A stretch of 64,000 nucleotides of DNA from 2-02-FULL-55-14 sp964534125 (GTDB lineage: Bacteria; Bacteroidota; Ignavibacteria; UBA10030), in NCBI GenBank assembly GCA_964534125.1, contig CAZHOJ010000002.1, positions 310,001 through 374,000 of the forward strand, written 5' to 3'. The notes under the pieces were generated by a model that saw only the letters and a program-made list of their open reading frames with translations, made no database searches and was not told the origin of the DNA. The translations under genes were made by a program, and so were the position numbers. Positions 26,361 to 40,200 of this stretch are shown here, in pieces (position 1 is the stretch's first letter; each line of letters opens with the position of its first letter).

Positions 26361-27004
26361 GTTCCGAAGAGTCTGTCGCCAGCATCACCGAGTCCGGGAA
26401 CGATGAATCCCACTTCATTCAGACGTTCATCGAGGGCACAGGTAATGATCCGGACGTCCGGAAAGCGTTTTCGCACGAACCTGACGCCCTCCGGAGCAGC
26501 GATAAGCGTGGCAAGCACGGCCCCTCGCACACCTTGTCTGCGGAGGAGTGAGAGCGTCTCTGCCGCACTGCCACCCGTCGCAAGCATCGGGTCCAGAACG
26601 ACGACGTATGCTTTGTCGAGCGAGGCCGGAAGATTTGCGTAGTACTCGACGGGCTCGAGCGTTTCCTCGTCGCGATACAATCCGATGTGGCCGATGCTCG
26701 CACCCGGCCAGATGTCCAGAAATCCGTCCACGAGTCCGAGACCTGCACGCAGGACCGGTACGAGCACGACCTTCTGGGCGCTCTCCCATCCAGCCGTCTT
26801 TGCGAGCGGGGTCTCTACACGCATGCGTTTCGTCCGCACTCCGTCGAGCGATTCGGCGGCAATGATGCGGGCCATCTGCCTGAGCGTGTCACGGAACTGC
26901 GGGACCCCTGTCCGCTTATTGCGCAGGGTCGTCATACCGATGCGGACCATCGGATGGTCCAGCACCCGGAGCCGACCCGGTCGGGTTTCTTTGCGTGCGG
27001 TCAT
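26357..27004 (-). CDS. upp: Uracil phosphoribosyltransferase
   Basis: A salvage enzyme converting uracil and PRPP to UMP. The 215 residues have HPMVRIGMTTLRNKRTG at the N-terminus, VPVLRAGLGLVDGFLDIWP, the PRPP-binding VVVLDPMLATGGSAAETL, and the C-terminal uracil site FIVPGLGDAGDRLFGT. Length and motifs are standard for UPRTase. It lies 25 bases after der and overlaps the TPR-like gene by 4 bases. Confidence 0.97.
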   Translation of the reverse strand: MTARKETRPGRLRVLDHPMVRIGMTTLRNKRTGVPQFRDTLRQMARIIAAESLDGVRTKRMRVETPLAKTAGWESAQKVVLVPVLRAGLGLVDGFLDIWPGASIGHIGLYRDEETLEPVEYYANLPASLDKAYVVVLDPMLATGGSAAETLSLLRRQGVRGAVLATLIAAPEGVRFVRKRFPDVRIITCALDERLNEVGFIVPGLGDAGDRLFGT

Positions 27005-27029
27005 CTTTCAGGCCCTTTCTGACTGCATG

Positions 27030-28346
<1,317 letters not shown>

Positions 28347-28366
28347 AGGTTTGGGTGGTGACCAGG

Positions 28367-28397
28367 GAAAAATAGCCAAATGTGGATGGACCTGCAA
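28367..28397 (-). promoter_or_regulatory. Promoter for der (upp and following genes)
   Basis: TTG (28397-28395), 20 bases, TATTTTTC (28374-28367), a near match to the Bacteroidota TAnnTTTG -7 element. It lies between the upstream hairpin and the der ATG, with a leader of about 15 bases. Confidence 0.45.
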
Positions 28398-28412
28398 TTT
28401 GAGTACATACGA

Positions 28413-28432
28413 ACGCCTCCCGAAGGAGGCGT
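28413..28432 (-). terminator. Hairpin after the giant-protein operon
   Basis: A perfect 8-bp stem (ACGCCTCC/GGAGGCGT) with a TTCG tetraloop on the minus strand, 31 bases after the transglutaminase-like gene stop. There is no strong U-run, so it may be an imperfect terminator or a 3'-end stabiliser. Confidence 0.5.
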
Positions 28433-28463
28433 CCATCAGAGATATATGCGTTTGTCGCTTCCG

Positions 28464-30977
28464 TCATTCCTTCCAGTACAGGAATTCCTTGATGCTCGCG
28501 ATCTGGGTGGGATCCGCTCCCCTTCGTCCCCCGAACACATACCTGTTCTGCTGGTTCTTGTACTTCTCCCTGACCTTGTATGCCTGGGAGGTCGTCGTTT
28601 TCTTGTCCGGCAGGTTCTGCAGGGACTTGTTCAGCAGGGAGAAAAGCTCGCTCTTGGACACCTTTCGGGGCGATTTCTCTGCCGCACGCATGCCAAGTGC
28701 TTCCTGGATCTTGTCGAGCCCGAGGATCTTCAGGGCCTCGTCCGGATCGTCGAACTTCGAGATGGCAACCTGGAACGATTCGACCGCATCGTCCGTCTCG
28801 CCCGACAGGTACCGCGCAAGCCCGAAGTTCAGGTAGACACCACCGTCGGCATCGCTCATCTCGAGACTCTTCTGGAAGTACTCCTGCGCGGTCGGAAGCT
28901 CGTTCTTCAGGAGATAGACGTTGCCGAGCGTGTTCATCGCCTCCGCCGTCTGGACCCCCGACAGCAGCGTTATCGCCGCGTCATAATCGCCAGCCTTTGC
29001 TCTGAAGATCGCTGCTGTGTTCCTGCCTGAAGGAGTATTGTCAGACTCCAGTGCAGCCATCTTCGCCCCGATCACCTGGCTCTGATAGTATTCGTAGTCT
29101 GCGAGGTCCTGCGAGGCGAGCGAAGCAATACGCGCAGCGGGGGGCGTAGCAACGACCTTCGTCGCGAATGACAGGTTCGCGGGAGGGAACGCCGCCTGGG
29201 CCTTCCGGGTATCGATGATCTCCATTTGACCCTGGCCATCATCGGCGGTATTCTTGTAGTATTCGTCTGCTCCTGTACGCCATGCCTCGAGGAACGGCTT
29301 CGTGATCATGGTCGTCTCGAGCGGGATCCAGATGGTCCCCTCATGCACGACAAAGTCATTCTCATCCTGACTGATCATGTATCCGTTCTTGCCGTTGAGC
29401 TCAGTATCGAACATGATGAAGATATGGTCGTTCGTCGCGAGGAACTTCGTCCGGATACCGACATTCTCCAGGCATGCCGCGAGCAGGACCGACGAATCAT
29501 CGCAATCTCCCGTGCGGGAAGCCAGCGTCTCGCGTGGGTACTGGATGACATCCAGGATGTCCCCTTCTGCCTGTTTCCACGGGTCGCCGATGTAGGTGAT
29601 CCCGTGCGCACGGATACCGTTCCATACCGCCATGGCGTTCACGACATTGCGCGGGAGCTTGGTGTTCAGGTCCTGCTGGTCAGCGAGAGAACCGACGACG
29701 AACCGCGCAAAGTTCGCGACTGCCTCATCCGTCTCTGTGACGAACGAGCCCACGGATTCTCCCCTGTTCCAGCTGATGGTATTCCTGCTGTAGATGGTCA
29801 CGGGTTTCACCAGGCTTCTCGATTGGTTCTGCCCGTTGAACACGTAGGTCAGTTCGACCTTTGCCTGCGCTGCGGAGTTCGAGCTTAGGCCGAACAGTTG
29901 CTTTGCATCCAGGGTCGCAGGAAGCTGGAAGGACTGTTTGGCCCCCGCCGCGATCGATGGGACGATCTGTTCCGACGCCAGGTTCATGTACCCCGGAATG
30001 AGGATGGAGACCTTGACATTCCTGATCTCAGCCTGAGCCGAGTTCTCTATCTCCACTGTCGCCAGTGGATTGTATGCGTAGTAGTTCACCTGCGATGGGA
30101 AGACATTCTCGACCTTCAGGTCTGTGATCTCGAGAGGGCTCGTCACGGTCGATGATCCCTTCGCGCGTTCTGCATTCTCCTTGGTGCTGACATCGAGGCG
30201 TGTTCCGCTCGCGCCGATGATGACCAGATCGTCCCGTTTCGTCAGCTCCTGCCGGAGGTCATCGATCGTTCCGATGACCTTCACCTCATACACCGCGCCG
30301 TCGGACTCCATGAACCGGAGCCGCATCGACTCGATGCGCGTGATCTGTTTCGGCAGGTTCCGCTCGAACCCTGCGAGTTGTTGCGCGTTCATTCCCAGAA
30401 GCGCCATGGTCAGCACTCTCGATCCGCGGGATTCCTCCAGGATCTTCATCCGCACCTTCACGTACAGGTCGTTCGCGAGCTGTTCCCCGAGGGTCTGGAG
30501 CGCGAGCGTCTGGGCCGATCGTTTGCCGCCCGCCAGCTTCTTGGTGGAACCCGTCGATACCGCGATCATCTCACCCGTGTCCGTGATGATGGCCTTCGCA
30601 TCCCCCTCCGCGACATATTCGTAGTTCTTGGTGCCGTAGAGTTCCCGCTCATTGTCGAGGTCCCCCTGCGCATACCCGACCACGAGAAGCTCGGCACCGT
30701 ACCGCAGGCCGATCTCCTTCGCCCTGGCCGGATTTCCTTCCGCCAGTGCCACATCCCGTGCCGTGACATTCTCGAACTGCTTCTGATCGACGAGCCGGAA
30801 GCCCTTCTCGAGCAGGACAGCCTCGATCTGTGCAGCAACGGTCCGGTTCCGGACCTCGCGGCCGTCCACGATCTCCTCGAGAATGACCATCACCCGGGGC
30901 CATTCTTCCCGGTCCTGCGCAAAAGCCGCGGCAGATGCCAGGGTGAGGACGGCAAGGATGAACAATGATTGTCTCAT
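28464..30977 (-). CDS. Exported transglutaminase-like protein with TPR tail
   Basis: An 837-residue protein I do not recognise as a named family. A signal peptide (LFILAVLTLASAAAFA) is followed by a region (about 25-210) resembling the CsgG/LPP20-type beta/alpha fold: RVMVILEEIVDGREVRNRT, KGFRLVDQKQFEN and GAELLVVGYAQG. A beta-rich middle (about 260-390) comes next. Then there is a transglutaminase-like core with Cys near 490 (RTGDCDDSSVLLAACLENVG) and His near 516 (TNDHIFIMFD). Finally there are TPR-like repeats (about 650-740) and a basic tail. Cys-His-Asp cores of this type act as proteases, amidases or cross-linkers, or are inactive. It follows the giant gene by 16 bases, with AGAGG before the ATG, so it is likely cotranscribed. 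Confidence 0.85.
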   Translation of the reverse strand: MRQSLFILAVLTLASAAAFAQDREEWPRVMVILEEIVDGREVRNRTVAAQIEAVLLEKGFRLVDQKQFENVTARDVALAEGNPARAKEIGLRYGAELLVVGYAQGDLDNERELYGTKNYEYVAEGDAKAIITDTGEMIAVSTGSTKKLAGGKRSAQTLALQTLGEQLANDLYVKVRMKILEESRGSRVLTMALLGMNAQQLAGFERNLPKQITRIESMRLRFMESDGAVYEVKVIGTIDDLRQELTKRDDLVIIGASGTRLDVSTKENAERAKGSSTVTSPLEITDLKVENVFPSQVNYYAYNPLATVEIENSAQAEIRNVKVSILIPGYMNLASEQIVPSIAAGAKQSFQLPATLDAKQLFGLSSNSAAQAKVELTYVFNGQNQSRSLVKPVTIYSRNTISWNRGESVGSFVTETDEAVANFARFVVGSLADQQDLNTKLPRNVVNAMAVWNGIRAHGITYIGDPWKQAEGDILDVIQYPRETLASRTGDCDDSSVLLAACLENVGIRTKFLATNDHIFIMFDTELNGKNGYMISQDENDFVVHEGTIWIPLETTMITKPFLEAWRTGADEYYKNTADDGQGQMEIIDTRKAQAAFPPANLSFATKVVATPPAARIASLASQDLADYEYYQSQVIGAKMAALESDNTPSGRNTAAIFRAKAGDYDAAITLLSGVQTAEAMNTLGNVYLLKNELPTAQEYFQKSLEMSDADGGVYLNFGLARYLSGETDDAVESFQVAISKFDDPDEALKILGLDKIQEALGMRAAEKSPRKVSKSELFSLLNKSLQNLPDKKTTTSQAYKVREKYKNQQNRYVFGGRRGADPTQIASIKEFLYWKE

Positions 30978-30993
30978 AGAATTCCTCTCAGGA

Positions 30994-31275
30994 TTACTTC
31001 ATCAACAGCATGCGTTTGACCTGACTGAAGACCTGCTGACCCTGTTGGTCGAGCACCTGCAGTCTATAGAAATAGGTTCCGCTTGACAATCCCGCAGCAT
31101 TGAACGGTACTTCATAGTACCCGGGAGACTGGAGCGCCTGGACCACCGTCGCCACTTCCCGGCCCAGGACGTCGAACACCACAAGGCTCACCTGCGACGC
31201 ATCGGTGATATCCGCCACCGTGTATCGGAGGATGGTCTCGGGGTTGAAAGGATTCGGGTAGTTGTTGAAGAGCGC
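30994..31275 (-). other. C-terminal Por/type IX secretion sorting domain
   Basis: The last ~90 residues of the giant protein have the hallmark NNYPNPFNPET start, VVFDVLGREVATVV, GYYEVPFNAAGLSSGTYFYRLQ, and a Lys-ending KRMLLMK tail. This is the type A sorting signal of FCB-group bacteria. No por/gld secretion gene is in the window. Confidence 0.9.
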
Positions 31276-34200
31276 AAATGCCTTGGGATACAGGTCTATC
31301 CCGGCATTGTTCTCCTTCACGAACGCTTTCGTCCCGACGACGATCCGGAAATGTCGCAGACCGTCGCCCGAATTCACGGAAACCTCGTCGACCTTCTTCA
31401 GGTCGTAGGCCATCCTCTGGTCGAGGTCGATCAGGAATGCCTCGTACGTCGGGTCCGGAAGCTCTTTCGCCCCATGAACCTTCAGAGTGACTCTCGCTCC
31501 TTCATCACCAGTCCTCACATCCATCGTCCAGACATCGCCATCCTCAGAGACCGGCCGTATGTCGTCGATGAACGATTCGTCGTCCGTCCTGAAGTAGAGT
31601 GCGACGCTTCCCGCACCGGCGAATGGCGGCTGGTAGCGGTCGTACGGATCCTTCCCCGCCTTCGCTTCCTTCACCATGCCGATGGTGTTCTCGATATCCA
31701 CTCCACCACCATCCGCCCGAACAGCATCAACGGACATGGTCCACTCTTTCACGCTCCCCTGCTTCTTCACCGTGCTGACGGCTTGCAGCTTGGCAAGTGG
31801 CACACTCGGCGCTGTTTCACCGGGCTGTGCTCCGATGGTCCTGAAGAGCAGGTTCGCGTTCTGTGTGACATGGATGGCAAGGCCCTTCCACGGTTCCATC
31901 TGTGAAGGACTCATGTTCCAGTTGTTGTTCGAACCGCTCCCGGTGTAATCTGCCCACTGGTCTATCACTCCTGCCGTGACACGGAGCGAATCCTTATGGA
32001 TCGTCCGGTTCAACGGAGTGCCGATCAGGTTCCACCCTGCCATCACTGGTATACCCACGTCATTCATCAGCTGTGCGCTGACGGCAGTCACGCCGGACTG
32101 GACCTCGAATTGATTTTGATCCGTCCGGACGACGAGGAAGAATCCCGCACCCGGCGTCAGGGCATCCAGGTTCTTGAATTCCTCATAGTCCTGCTTGCTC
32201 GTCTGCGACACGAACCGCTGCAGACGCCAGTTGATGTAGTTGTTCCCGTTGCTGGCATGGTCGCCGAAGGATGCCACAAAGTGGCTTACCGGCTTCTTGT
32301 CAGCCAGGTCGTACGGCACCGAGAAGATCCTGTACGACCTCACGATCTCCGAGACGCTCGTCGTGGAGCTGGGGACCCGCGGCTGAGGGGCAGGCTGCTC
32401 TTCTGGCCTATCGACCTTCTTCGCCGTAATGGAGAAGACCTTCGTGGACGTTGCATTACCAGCGTTGTCGGTGGCTACGATCCTGTAATCGACGCCGACC
32501 GGATCACCCGTCGCCGAGACGAACAGTGACGATGGAATGACCACGGAGGGAAGCGCAGATGACTGGAAGACAGCATCTGACGACCGGCGGAATTCCACGC
32601 GCGCACTCGCGACGCCGGAACCTCCCTGATCGTTCACAGAGGCCTCGATGGCCACTGTCGGGCTGGCGGTCCCGTTCGACACGAGGACCTCAGGCACCGA
32701 CGCCGGATCGTGGTCGATCGTCGGCCGTGTGCTGTCGAACTGGGCGGTAACGACATACCACTTTGTCGGATCGCTGTTCCCGAGGCCATCGACGAAGTAG
32801 AAGAAGACCTGGTGAGCCCCCTGCTGCGGGAGCGCGATGGAGAACTGGCTGCTCGTGCCGAGACTGACCAGCGTTCCCGGATTGGACACAGACGGTTCCT
32901 GGTCGATAGTCGTCCGCACTTCCGGGATGCCGGAAATGTCTGTGATCTCACCGTCTGACCAGGACACCAAGAAGGAATTCGACTTGGACCATATGTCAGG
33001 CGAAAGACTGACCGTCAGGTTCGGATTATAGGGAGGTGTCGTATCGACCCCTTCGCCGCTCAGCGGCACCACGACATTACCGTTGGTGTGGTTCACGTTG
33101 TCATTCGTGGGGATCACCAGGGATGCCGTCTTCTGTCCGGTGGAGACAGGTGAGAAGCGCACGACAATAGGCCGAGTCTGTCCGGCGTTCAAGGAGAATG
33201 CACCACCACCGGACTGGACATCGAACTGAGCGGCATCAGTCCCGGAGATCGAAATCCCGGTCGCAGTGAGCGCTTGTCCGCCCTCGTTCGAAAGCGTGAC
33301 AGTGAGGTCTGTAAAACCGGACCCCGCCTCTACCGATCCGTATGTGAGACTCGTCGGCGCGACCGCGGCCACGGGCAGTGGAGGGATGGCCGTAAAGGTC
33401 CGCACCTCGGACCATGGACCGATCCCACCTGCGTTCTTCCCGCGCACCCTCCAGAAGTGGGCCGCACTGAAGGTCAGTGTCGACACATTCTTCGAGGTGC
33501 CCGTCAGCGTCGAATCCTCAGCGACGAGCGCAGTGAACGCATCATTGGTCGAGACCTGCAGGTGATACGTCACGGTCGTTGCGACACTCGCCCAGCTGAA
33601 GGTCGTTCCCTGGGGAACGTTCGTCGCGTTGTTCGCAGGATTCGTCAGCGAAGGGGCTGCCGGCGGGGCAATGACCGTACTGAATTGCCGTGCGCTTGAG
33701 AATCCGCTCGACCCACCATCGTTGACTGCCTGCACACGCCAGAAATACGTGCTGGAGTGCTGCAATCCGCTGAGCGTCACAGAAGTTCCCGTCAGGCCGC
33801 TGGTATCGACATCGACCGTACTGAACGATGGATTCGTCGACACCTGGACACGGTAGGACGCGGCACGGGCTGCGGCGTTCCATGCGAACTGAAGCGTCGT
33901 CGCAAGATTCGTCGCCAGGTCTGCCGGGACGATCAGTGACGGCGTCGGCGGCGGCTCGATAATGGTCTCAAAGGACCAGGTCGGCGAGAACGCAGACGTT
34001 CCTCCTGCATTCGTTGCACTCACCCTCCAGAAGTAGGTCGTTTGATACTCGAGCGGACCGACGGACACCGACGTGTCGGTCGTGCTCGGGAGATTGACGA
34101 CCGTTGTCGTGAAGCTCGAGATCTTCGACACCTGCAGCGCATAACTTGCCGCACGCGCCGATGTATTCCAGGTCAGGTTGAGCGTGAGAGGATGCCCCAC

Positions 34201-37200
34201 ACTTGCACTGTCAGGCCCGACAGGTTTCGGTGCCTGCGGCTGTTCGATGATCGTGACAAAGGACCTGGTCGAAGAATATGATCCCGCCCCACCGACATTC
34301 TGCCCCCTCACCCGCCAGAAATACTGCGTATTGTGCTGCAGCGTCACTTGCTTTGACGTTGTCGTCAGAACAGAGTCGACGAACACGAGCGGTGTGAAGG
34401 TGTTTGATGTCGAGACCTCGAGGCGGTACGTCGTCGCGCGTGCAGCTGCATTCCAGGTCAGCGTCGGCGAAACTGCCACTCCTGTTGCATTGTCGTTCGG
34501 AGTTGCCAGGGTCGGGGCCGGCGGTACAGCGACCTTCGTGCGGAACTGCCAGGTGGACGAGAAGGCACTCGCACCTCCTGAGCCGAACGCCTTCACACGC
34601 CAGTAGTACGTGGTATCGTTCAGCAACGGTCCGACCGTGAAGGTCGTATCAGTTATGTCGTCCCGGTCTACCAGGAGAATGCTGAAGTTGGAATTGAGCG
34701 ATACCTCCAGCTCATAGCGGGTCGCCCTCTCCGCCTTTCTCCAGGCAAGCGGAGCGTTCACCTCGACGCCGGTCGCCGCCGAATCAGGAGTGAGAAGCAC
34801 GGGCGTCGGTGGCGGCGCATTGACGGTGGCGAACATGCGATAGCGGGCATACACGCTATTCCCGCCATCGTTCTGAGCTCTCACTCGCCAGTAATATGTG
34901 GTGAGGTACGACAGCGGACCGACGGCCCTGGACGTAGCTGTGACCGTCGAATCCACAAAGACGATAGTCTGGAACAGGGAGTCGATGGCGACCTCTACCC
35001 TGTAGCTCGTTGCACGATCGCTGGCCTGCCATGCGAGCGAGAGGGTCGCCTGCTGGTCAACAGCACTGTCAGCGGGCGAGGTCAGGACCGGCACCTCAGG
35101 AACGGCGGCTGCGGTCGTGAACGAGAACACGGACGAATAGGCCGATGCCCCGGCGGCATTCCTCGCACGAACCTTCCAGAAGTACGCCTGATTGTTCGCC
35201 AGAGGTCCGGCCGTATAGGATGTATCCGTCAGCGTGCTGTCGTTCACAAGAAGGAACGAGAAAGAACTTGACGTCGACAGCTGCAGCTGGTAGGACGATG
35301 CCCGTGCCGCTGTACTCCAGCGCAGGGCAAGTGTCGCGGCCTGTCCGATTGATGCGCTGTCAGGCGCAAGTGCGATCGGCGTACCCGGAGGGGCAACGAT
35401 GGTCCTGAATCTGCGGAACGCAGAATATGCCGTCGTCCCTCCCGCATTCTTCGCCCGGACCCGCCAGTAATATGTCGAGTCGTTCCCAAGGGCAGTGACC
35501 GACTTGTTGGTGCTCGTCAGCGTGCTGTCCTGCAGGACCAGCTGGGTGAAGTTCGTATCCTTCGCGAGCTGTACGTGATAGGTGCTCGCTCTGGCGGCAG
35601 CGTTCCATTGCAGGGTCAGCGCTATCGGCTGATTCGTTGCGTCATCAAGGGGTGACGCGAGCGTCGGCACGTCCGGCGCCTGGATAATCGTCGTGAACTG
35701 CCGGGTCGATGTATACGCTGTCGTTCCGCCAGTGTTCTTCGCCCTGACCCGCCAATAGTAGGTCGTCGAATTTACGAGCACACCGGCCACTGTCGCGGAT
35801 GTATCCGTCAGCGTCGTGTCCTGATACGTCAGGACGCTGAATGCGCTGTTCGCTGAGACCTGGAGATGGTACGAGGTCGCCCGCGCCGAGGTGTTCCATG
35901 TGAACGTGATGTCCTTCGGCTGATTCGTGGCGCCGTTCACAGGTCCGACGAGCGTGGGCACATCCGGCGTGTCCACGACAGTCGTGAAGAACCATGCCGG
36001 CGAATAGGCGCTCACGCCGGTCGAGTTCTGTCCCCTCACCCTCCAGTAGTATGTCACTTCATGCTGCAGTCCGCTCAGCTGCGTGGTCGTCGAAGCGACC
36101 GTGTCGTTCACGAGGACCGAGGTGAACCCTGCATCAGCAGCTACCTGGAGGAGATATGATGTCGCATTCGTCGACACATTCCACGAGAGCGTCGGACTGA
36201 CTGCCACGTTGACCGCGGCACTATCCGGCGCCACGAGCGTTGTCGCGAGCGGTGCCGGGGAAGCGGTGACAAAGGTACGGTCCTCTCCGACGGTCGTCCC
36301 GGCCTCATTCGTCGCCACGATCCGATAATGATATGTCTTGTCGGCTGTCAGACCCGACACGGTCGTTGAGAGTTCGAGCCCGGTCGTTCCGGTCAATCCC
36401 GTCTGTGCACCGGCGACAGTCCCGTACGATGTCGAAGTACCATACTCGAAGTACATCGAGGTGGTCTTCGTGTTCGGGTTCACGATACCGTTGAGCGTCG
36501 CCCCCGTAACAGTGACATCCGTGGGCAGACCTGTCCGTGAGGTCGGAGCAAAATTCATGACGACCCGACGGATGTCGTTGTTGGACTGCTCAGATACGAA
36601 GAGGATGCCGGAGCCGTCTGCAAGGATGCCGACGGGGACATTGAAGCGGGCGATGGTGCCGTTTCCATCCTGCCATGATTGGACTGTGTCGCCTGCGACC
36701 GTGGTGACCTCACCCGATTGCGAGACTTTCCGGACCGTATGGTTCGAGAACTCTACGACATACAGGTTTCCGAGCGGACCGATCGTGATCCCTTCGGGTT
36801 CAGAGAACAACGCTGCCGTTCCGACCCCGTCGGCATATCCCTGCGTATTTCCTGCAAGGGTCGAAACAGAACTTCCTGCGATCACGCGAATCCTGTGGTT
36901 CTGCTCATCCGCGACATATACAACCCCCGTACTCGTATTCACCGCAATGCCGACGGGCCCGTTGAACTGTGCCTGTGTAATCGGATCTCCGTTCACCGAT
37001 CCTGCTGTTCCAGTTCCGGCGAGGGTCGTTACCAGGCCAGCTGGAGTAATCCGCCGGATCTTGTTGTTCCCATAGTCCGCGACGTACAGATTGCCGGATG
37101 CATCGATCGCCAATCCGGCAGGGTTATTGAACCTAGCGGACGCTCCGGTTGCATCCGTCGTGCCAGAGGTACCTGCCGCTCCTGCGAATATGCTCGTCTG

Positions 37201-40200
37201 ACCTGCGGGTGTGATCTTCCGAATGATGTGGTTGCCCCATTCCGACACGAAGAGGTTGCCGGAAGCGTCGATAGCGATGCCGAATGGCGTGTTGAAGGTC
37301 GCGTTCACACCGACACCATCGGTAGCCCCAGCCGTCCCATTCCCGGCGAAGGTGGTCACCACGCCGGATTGTGTCATCTTCCTGATGGCATGGTTGCCCG
37401 CATCGGCGACATAGACATTGCCGTAACTGTCTCTTGCCATTCCGGCGGGATTATTGAAGAATGCGTTGGTGCCTGTTCCGTCGGAGAAACCGGGTGTCGA
37501 GACGTCGCCCGCAAACGTCGTCACATACGATTCGATAGGCGTCGCTGTTGTTGCTGTGGCTGCATAGCTCTGTATGCTTGCAAAACCGGTGACATCGACC
37601 GCAGTGACGCGGAAGAAGTATTGAGTGCTCGCACTCAGGTCAGCATCGGAGTATGATGTAGATGTCGTCGAATCGACGAGTACGACCGATGCTGAATCAA
37701 GGCCGCGATAGATATAGTACTTGCTGAGGGCAACAGCACCTCCCCCATTTTGCCAGCTAAGGTTGATCGTGGTCCCGGAAACATTCGCGGCCACCTGCGC
37801 CGGCGCAAGCTGCAGATTGAAGGCTGAAGGGTTCCGGGCGATATTCGAGAACCGGATGTCATCGATCTTGCCGTTGAAGTAGTCTCCCGGCCCGGCGGCT
37901 GTCCGTCCGATCTCCACCGTGTTGTTCAAATTTGATGGAGCCGGTCCTGCAAAGGCGGCTGTGCCTGTCAGTTTTCCGTCGAGATAGAGCCGGACTTCTG
38001 CACCATCAATTACTCCTGCCACGTGGTGCCACTGCCCTGTAGTGACTGTATCGGAGCTCGTAACATCGATGATGCTCGAGGCATCGCGCACTCTGAACCG
38101 TACCTTATCAGTATTATCGATATCCTTGAGCAGGTGCAGCCAGAAATCTGAGCTCGCTTTGTCAATGATCGTGTACGTATTTGTTGCCAGCGGCGCATCA
38201 AGATAGAACCATGCCTCTATGGTATATGCGGATCCTAGGTCAAAATCGCTGCTGTAGGGCACATCGATGTAATCAGTTGTCCCGTTGAACGAGCGGCCGG
38301 CGCCGAACTTGCCAGGCACGACGGACGTACCGGTTGCCTGACCAAGATGATACGGTCCACTCTCATCAGCGATCCATACACCTGACTTTTCTGCGAACGG
38401 GTACAACAGCGTCGTATGTGCGTCCACCGTATATTCGCCCTGTGCTTTGGCATGAGGCGTGACATACAGCTGTGTGGAATATCCGCTCTCATTCCTGCTG
38501 GCGTCAACAGCCGTCATACGATAGAAATACAGCACACTATCCGTGACACTCAGGTCTGTATAGGTATTCGTCCCGAAAGCGACGCTGTCGATCTGCGTTG
38601 TCGGATTGACCGACGTGCTCCTGTACATCCGATATCGGAGCATATCCGATTCCCCGTTCGGATTCCATGCGAGGTTCACCTTTCCGCTCTCGCCGGAGGC
38701 GGAAAAATTCGAAGGTGCTGCAGGCGGGACGGTGTCATAGTTGTTCTTGAAAAGTCTGACACCGTCTGAGACATGTGTGATAAGGTCCAGATCTCCGTCC
38801 CCGTCGAAATCCCCCAAAGCATTTCCGCTCGGGAAATATCCCATTGTCGCATAAGATAGCTCGGAGAAGGAGAATGACCCGTTGTTCCTGTAGACGACAG
38901 AGGCTGCAACAGTCGACGAGGCGGCCACGATGTCAAGGTCTCCATCACCATCGATGTCGCCGATCTCAAGCTTGTTCAGCGAAAGTCCTACGGAGAATCC
39001 CGGCTGACGAGCAAAGCTCAGACTGCCGTTGTTTCGTATGAGGGCGAGCTGCTGTGACGACGGCTCAGCAACAACGACATCAGGATTCCCGTCTCCGTTC
39101 AGATCGCCTGTCGCGGCGAACGTCGCGCCGATCTCAAAAGGACCGCCAAAGTTGGATATGCCCGGATAGTTGCCAAAGCCGTCATTCCTCAGGGCCCTGA
39201 ATGTACCCGCATTCGGGTCGAGGAAGAACAGGTCGAGGTCTGCATCAGGCTCGATATCGACGAGCTCGAGTCCGGCAGGATTCGAAACCCCGGCGGTGGA
39301 AAATCCGAAGCCAAGCGTCGGATAGTTGTTGCGCAGGATCCCGACATAGTTTCCCGCGGTACTGGCAATGGCAAGGTCCAGATCACCATCACCGTCCCAA
39401 TCCCCTGCTTCGAGACCACTCGTTGGGAATGATAGCGATCTCGACGTCAAAGGCGAGAACGTAAGGTCTCCGTTGCCTTTCAGGAACTGGATGGAAAGCG
39501 AACCTCCCCCATTGTCGGCTACCGCAAGATCAGGGAATCCATCACGATCGAAATCTCCCGCCGTCAGCCGCATCGGCATAACACCGACCGCATATGAGGA
39601 GGATGCGAATGATCCCTGCCCATTGTTCTCAAGAATTGCCAGGCCCGGAGTTCCGGTCGGGACCGTCATAACGACATCGAGGTCACCGTCCCTGTCAAAG
39701 TCCGCAACCGCCATGTCGGACAAGGCCGGGAAGAAGAGCGACCACGCATCGGTGAACTGTCCGTTCCCGTCTGTCGTCGCTATCTGGAACGGCAGAACGA
39801 GGGGTTTCGCGATGAGTTCGCCGTTCGTATTCGCGATCACCCGCTTCATGAGCATCGTCACCCGTTCACCGGGGAAGAACGGAACCGAAGGATATATGGT
39901 GACCGTCAGCGTGCCGGGATCATAGGCGACGGAATCGAGCCCGAGCGTACCGCGAATGTCCGAATAGACCATGAATGCTTCTGTCGTGACAGTCGTCGGA
40001 TCAAGGGCAGCGCTGAATCTGATCGACGGATCGATGGTGCCCGAAACTGCGACCGCGTTCCGGAACGGAACAGTCGCGAGAACGGAGGGAGGCGGCAGAG
40101 GCGTGACGTGAACGATGTTCGAGAATCCGCTCTCGAATGCCAGCTGATCCACTGCAGTCACAGCATAGTAGTACGTCGCTCCGGTCACGACACTGCCGTC

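Noticed and set aside
33385..36252. Regular ~290-base periodicity considered as a CRISPR or satellite repeat
   Set aside because: The period equals a protein FN3 repeat in one open frame; units are diverged in DNA and there are no short identical repeats with spacers.
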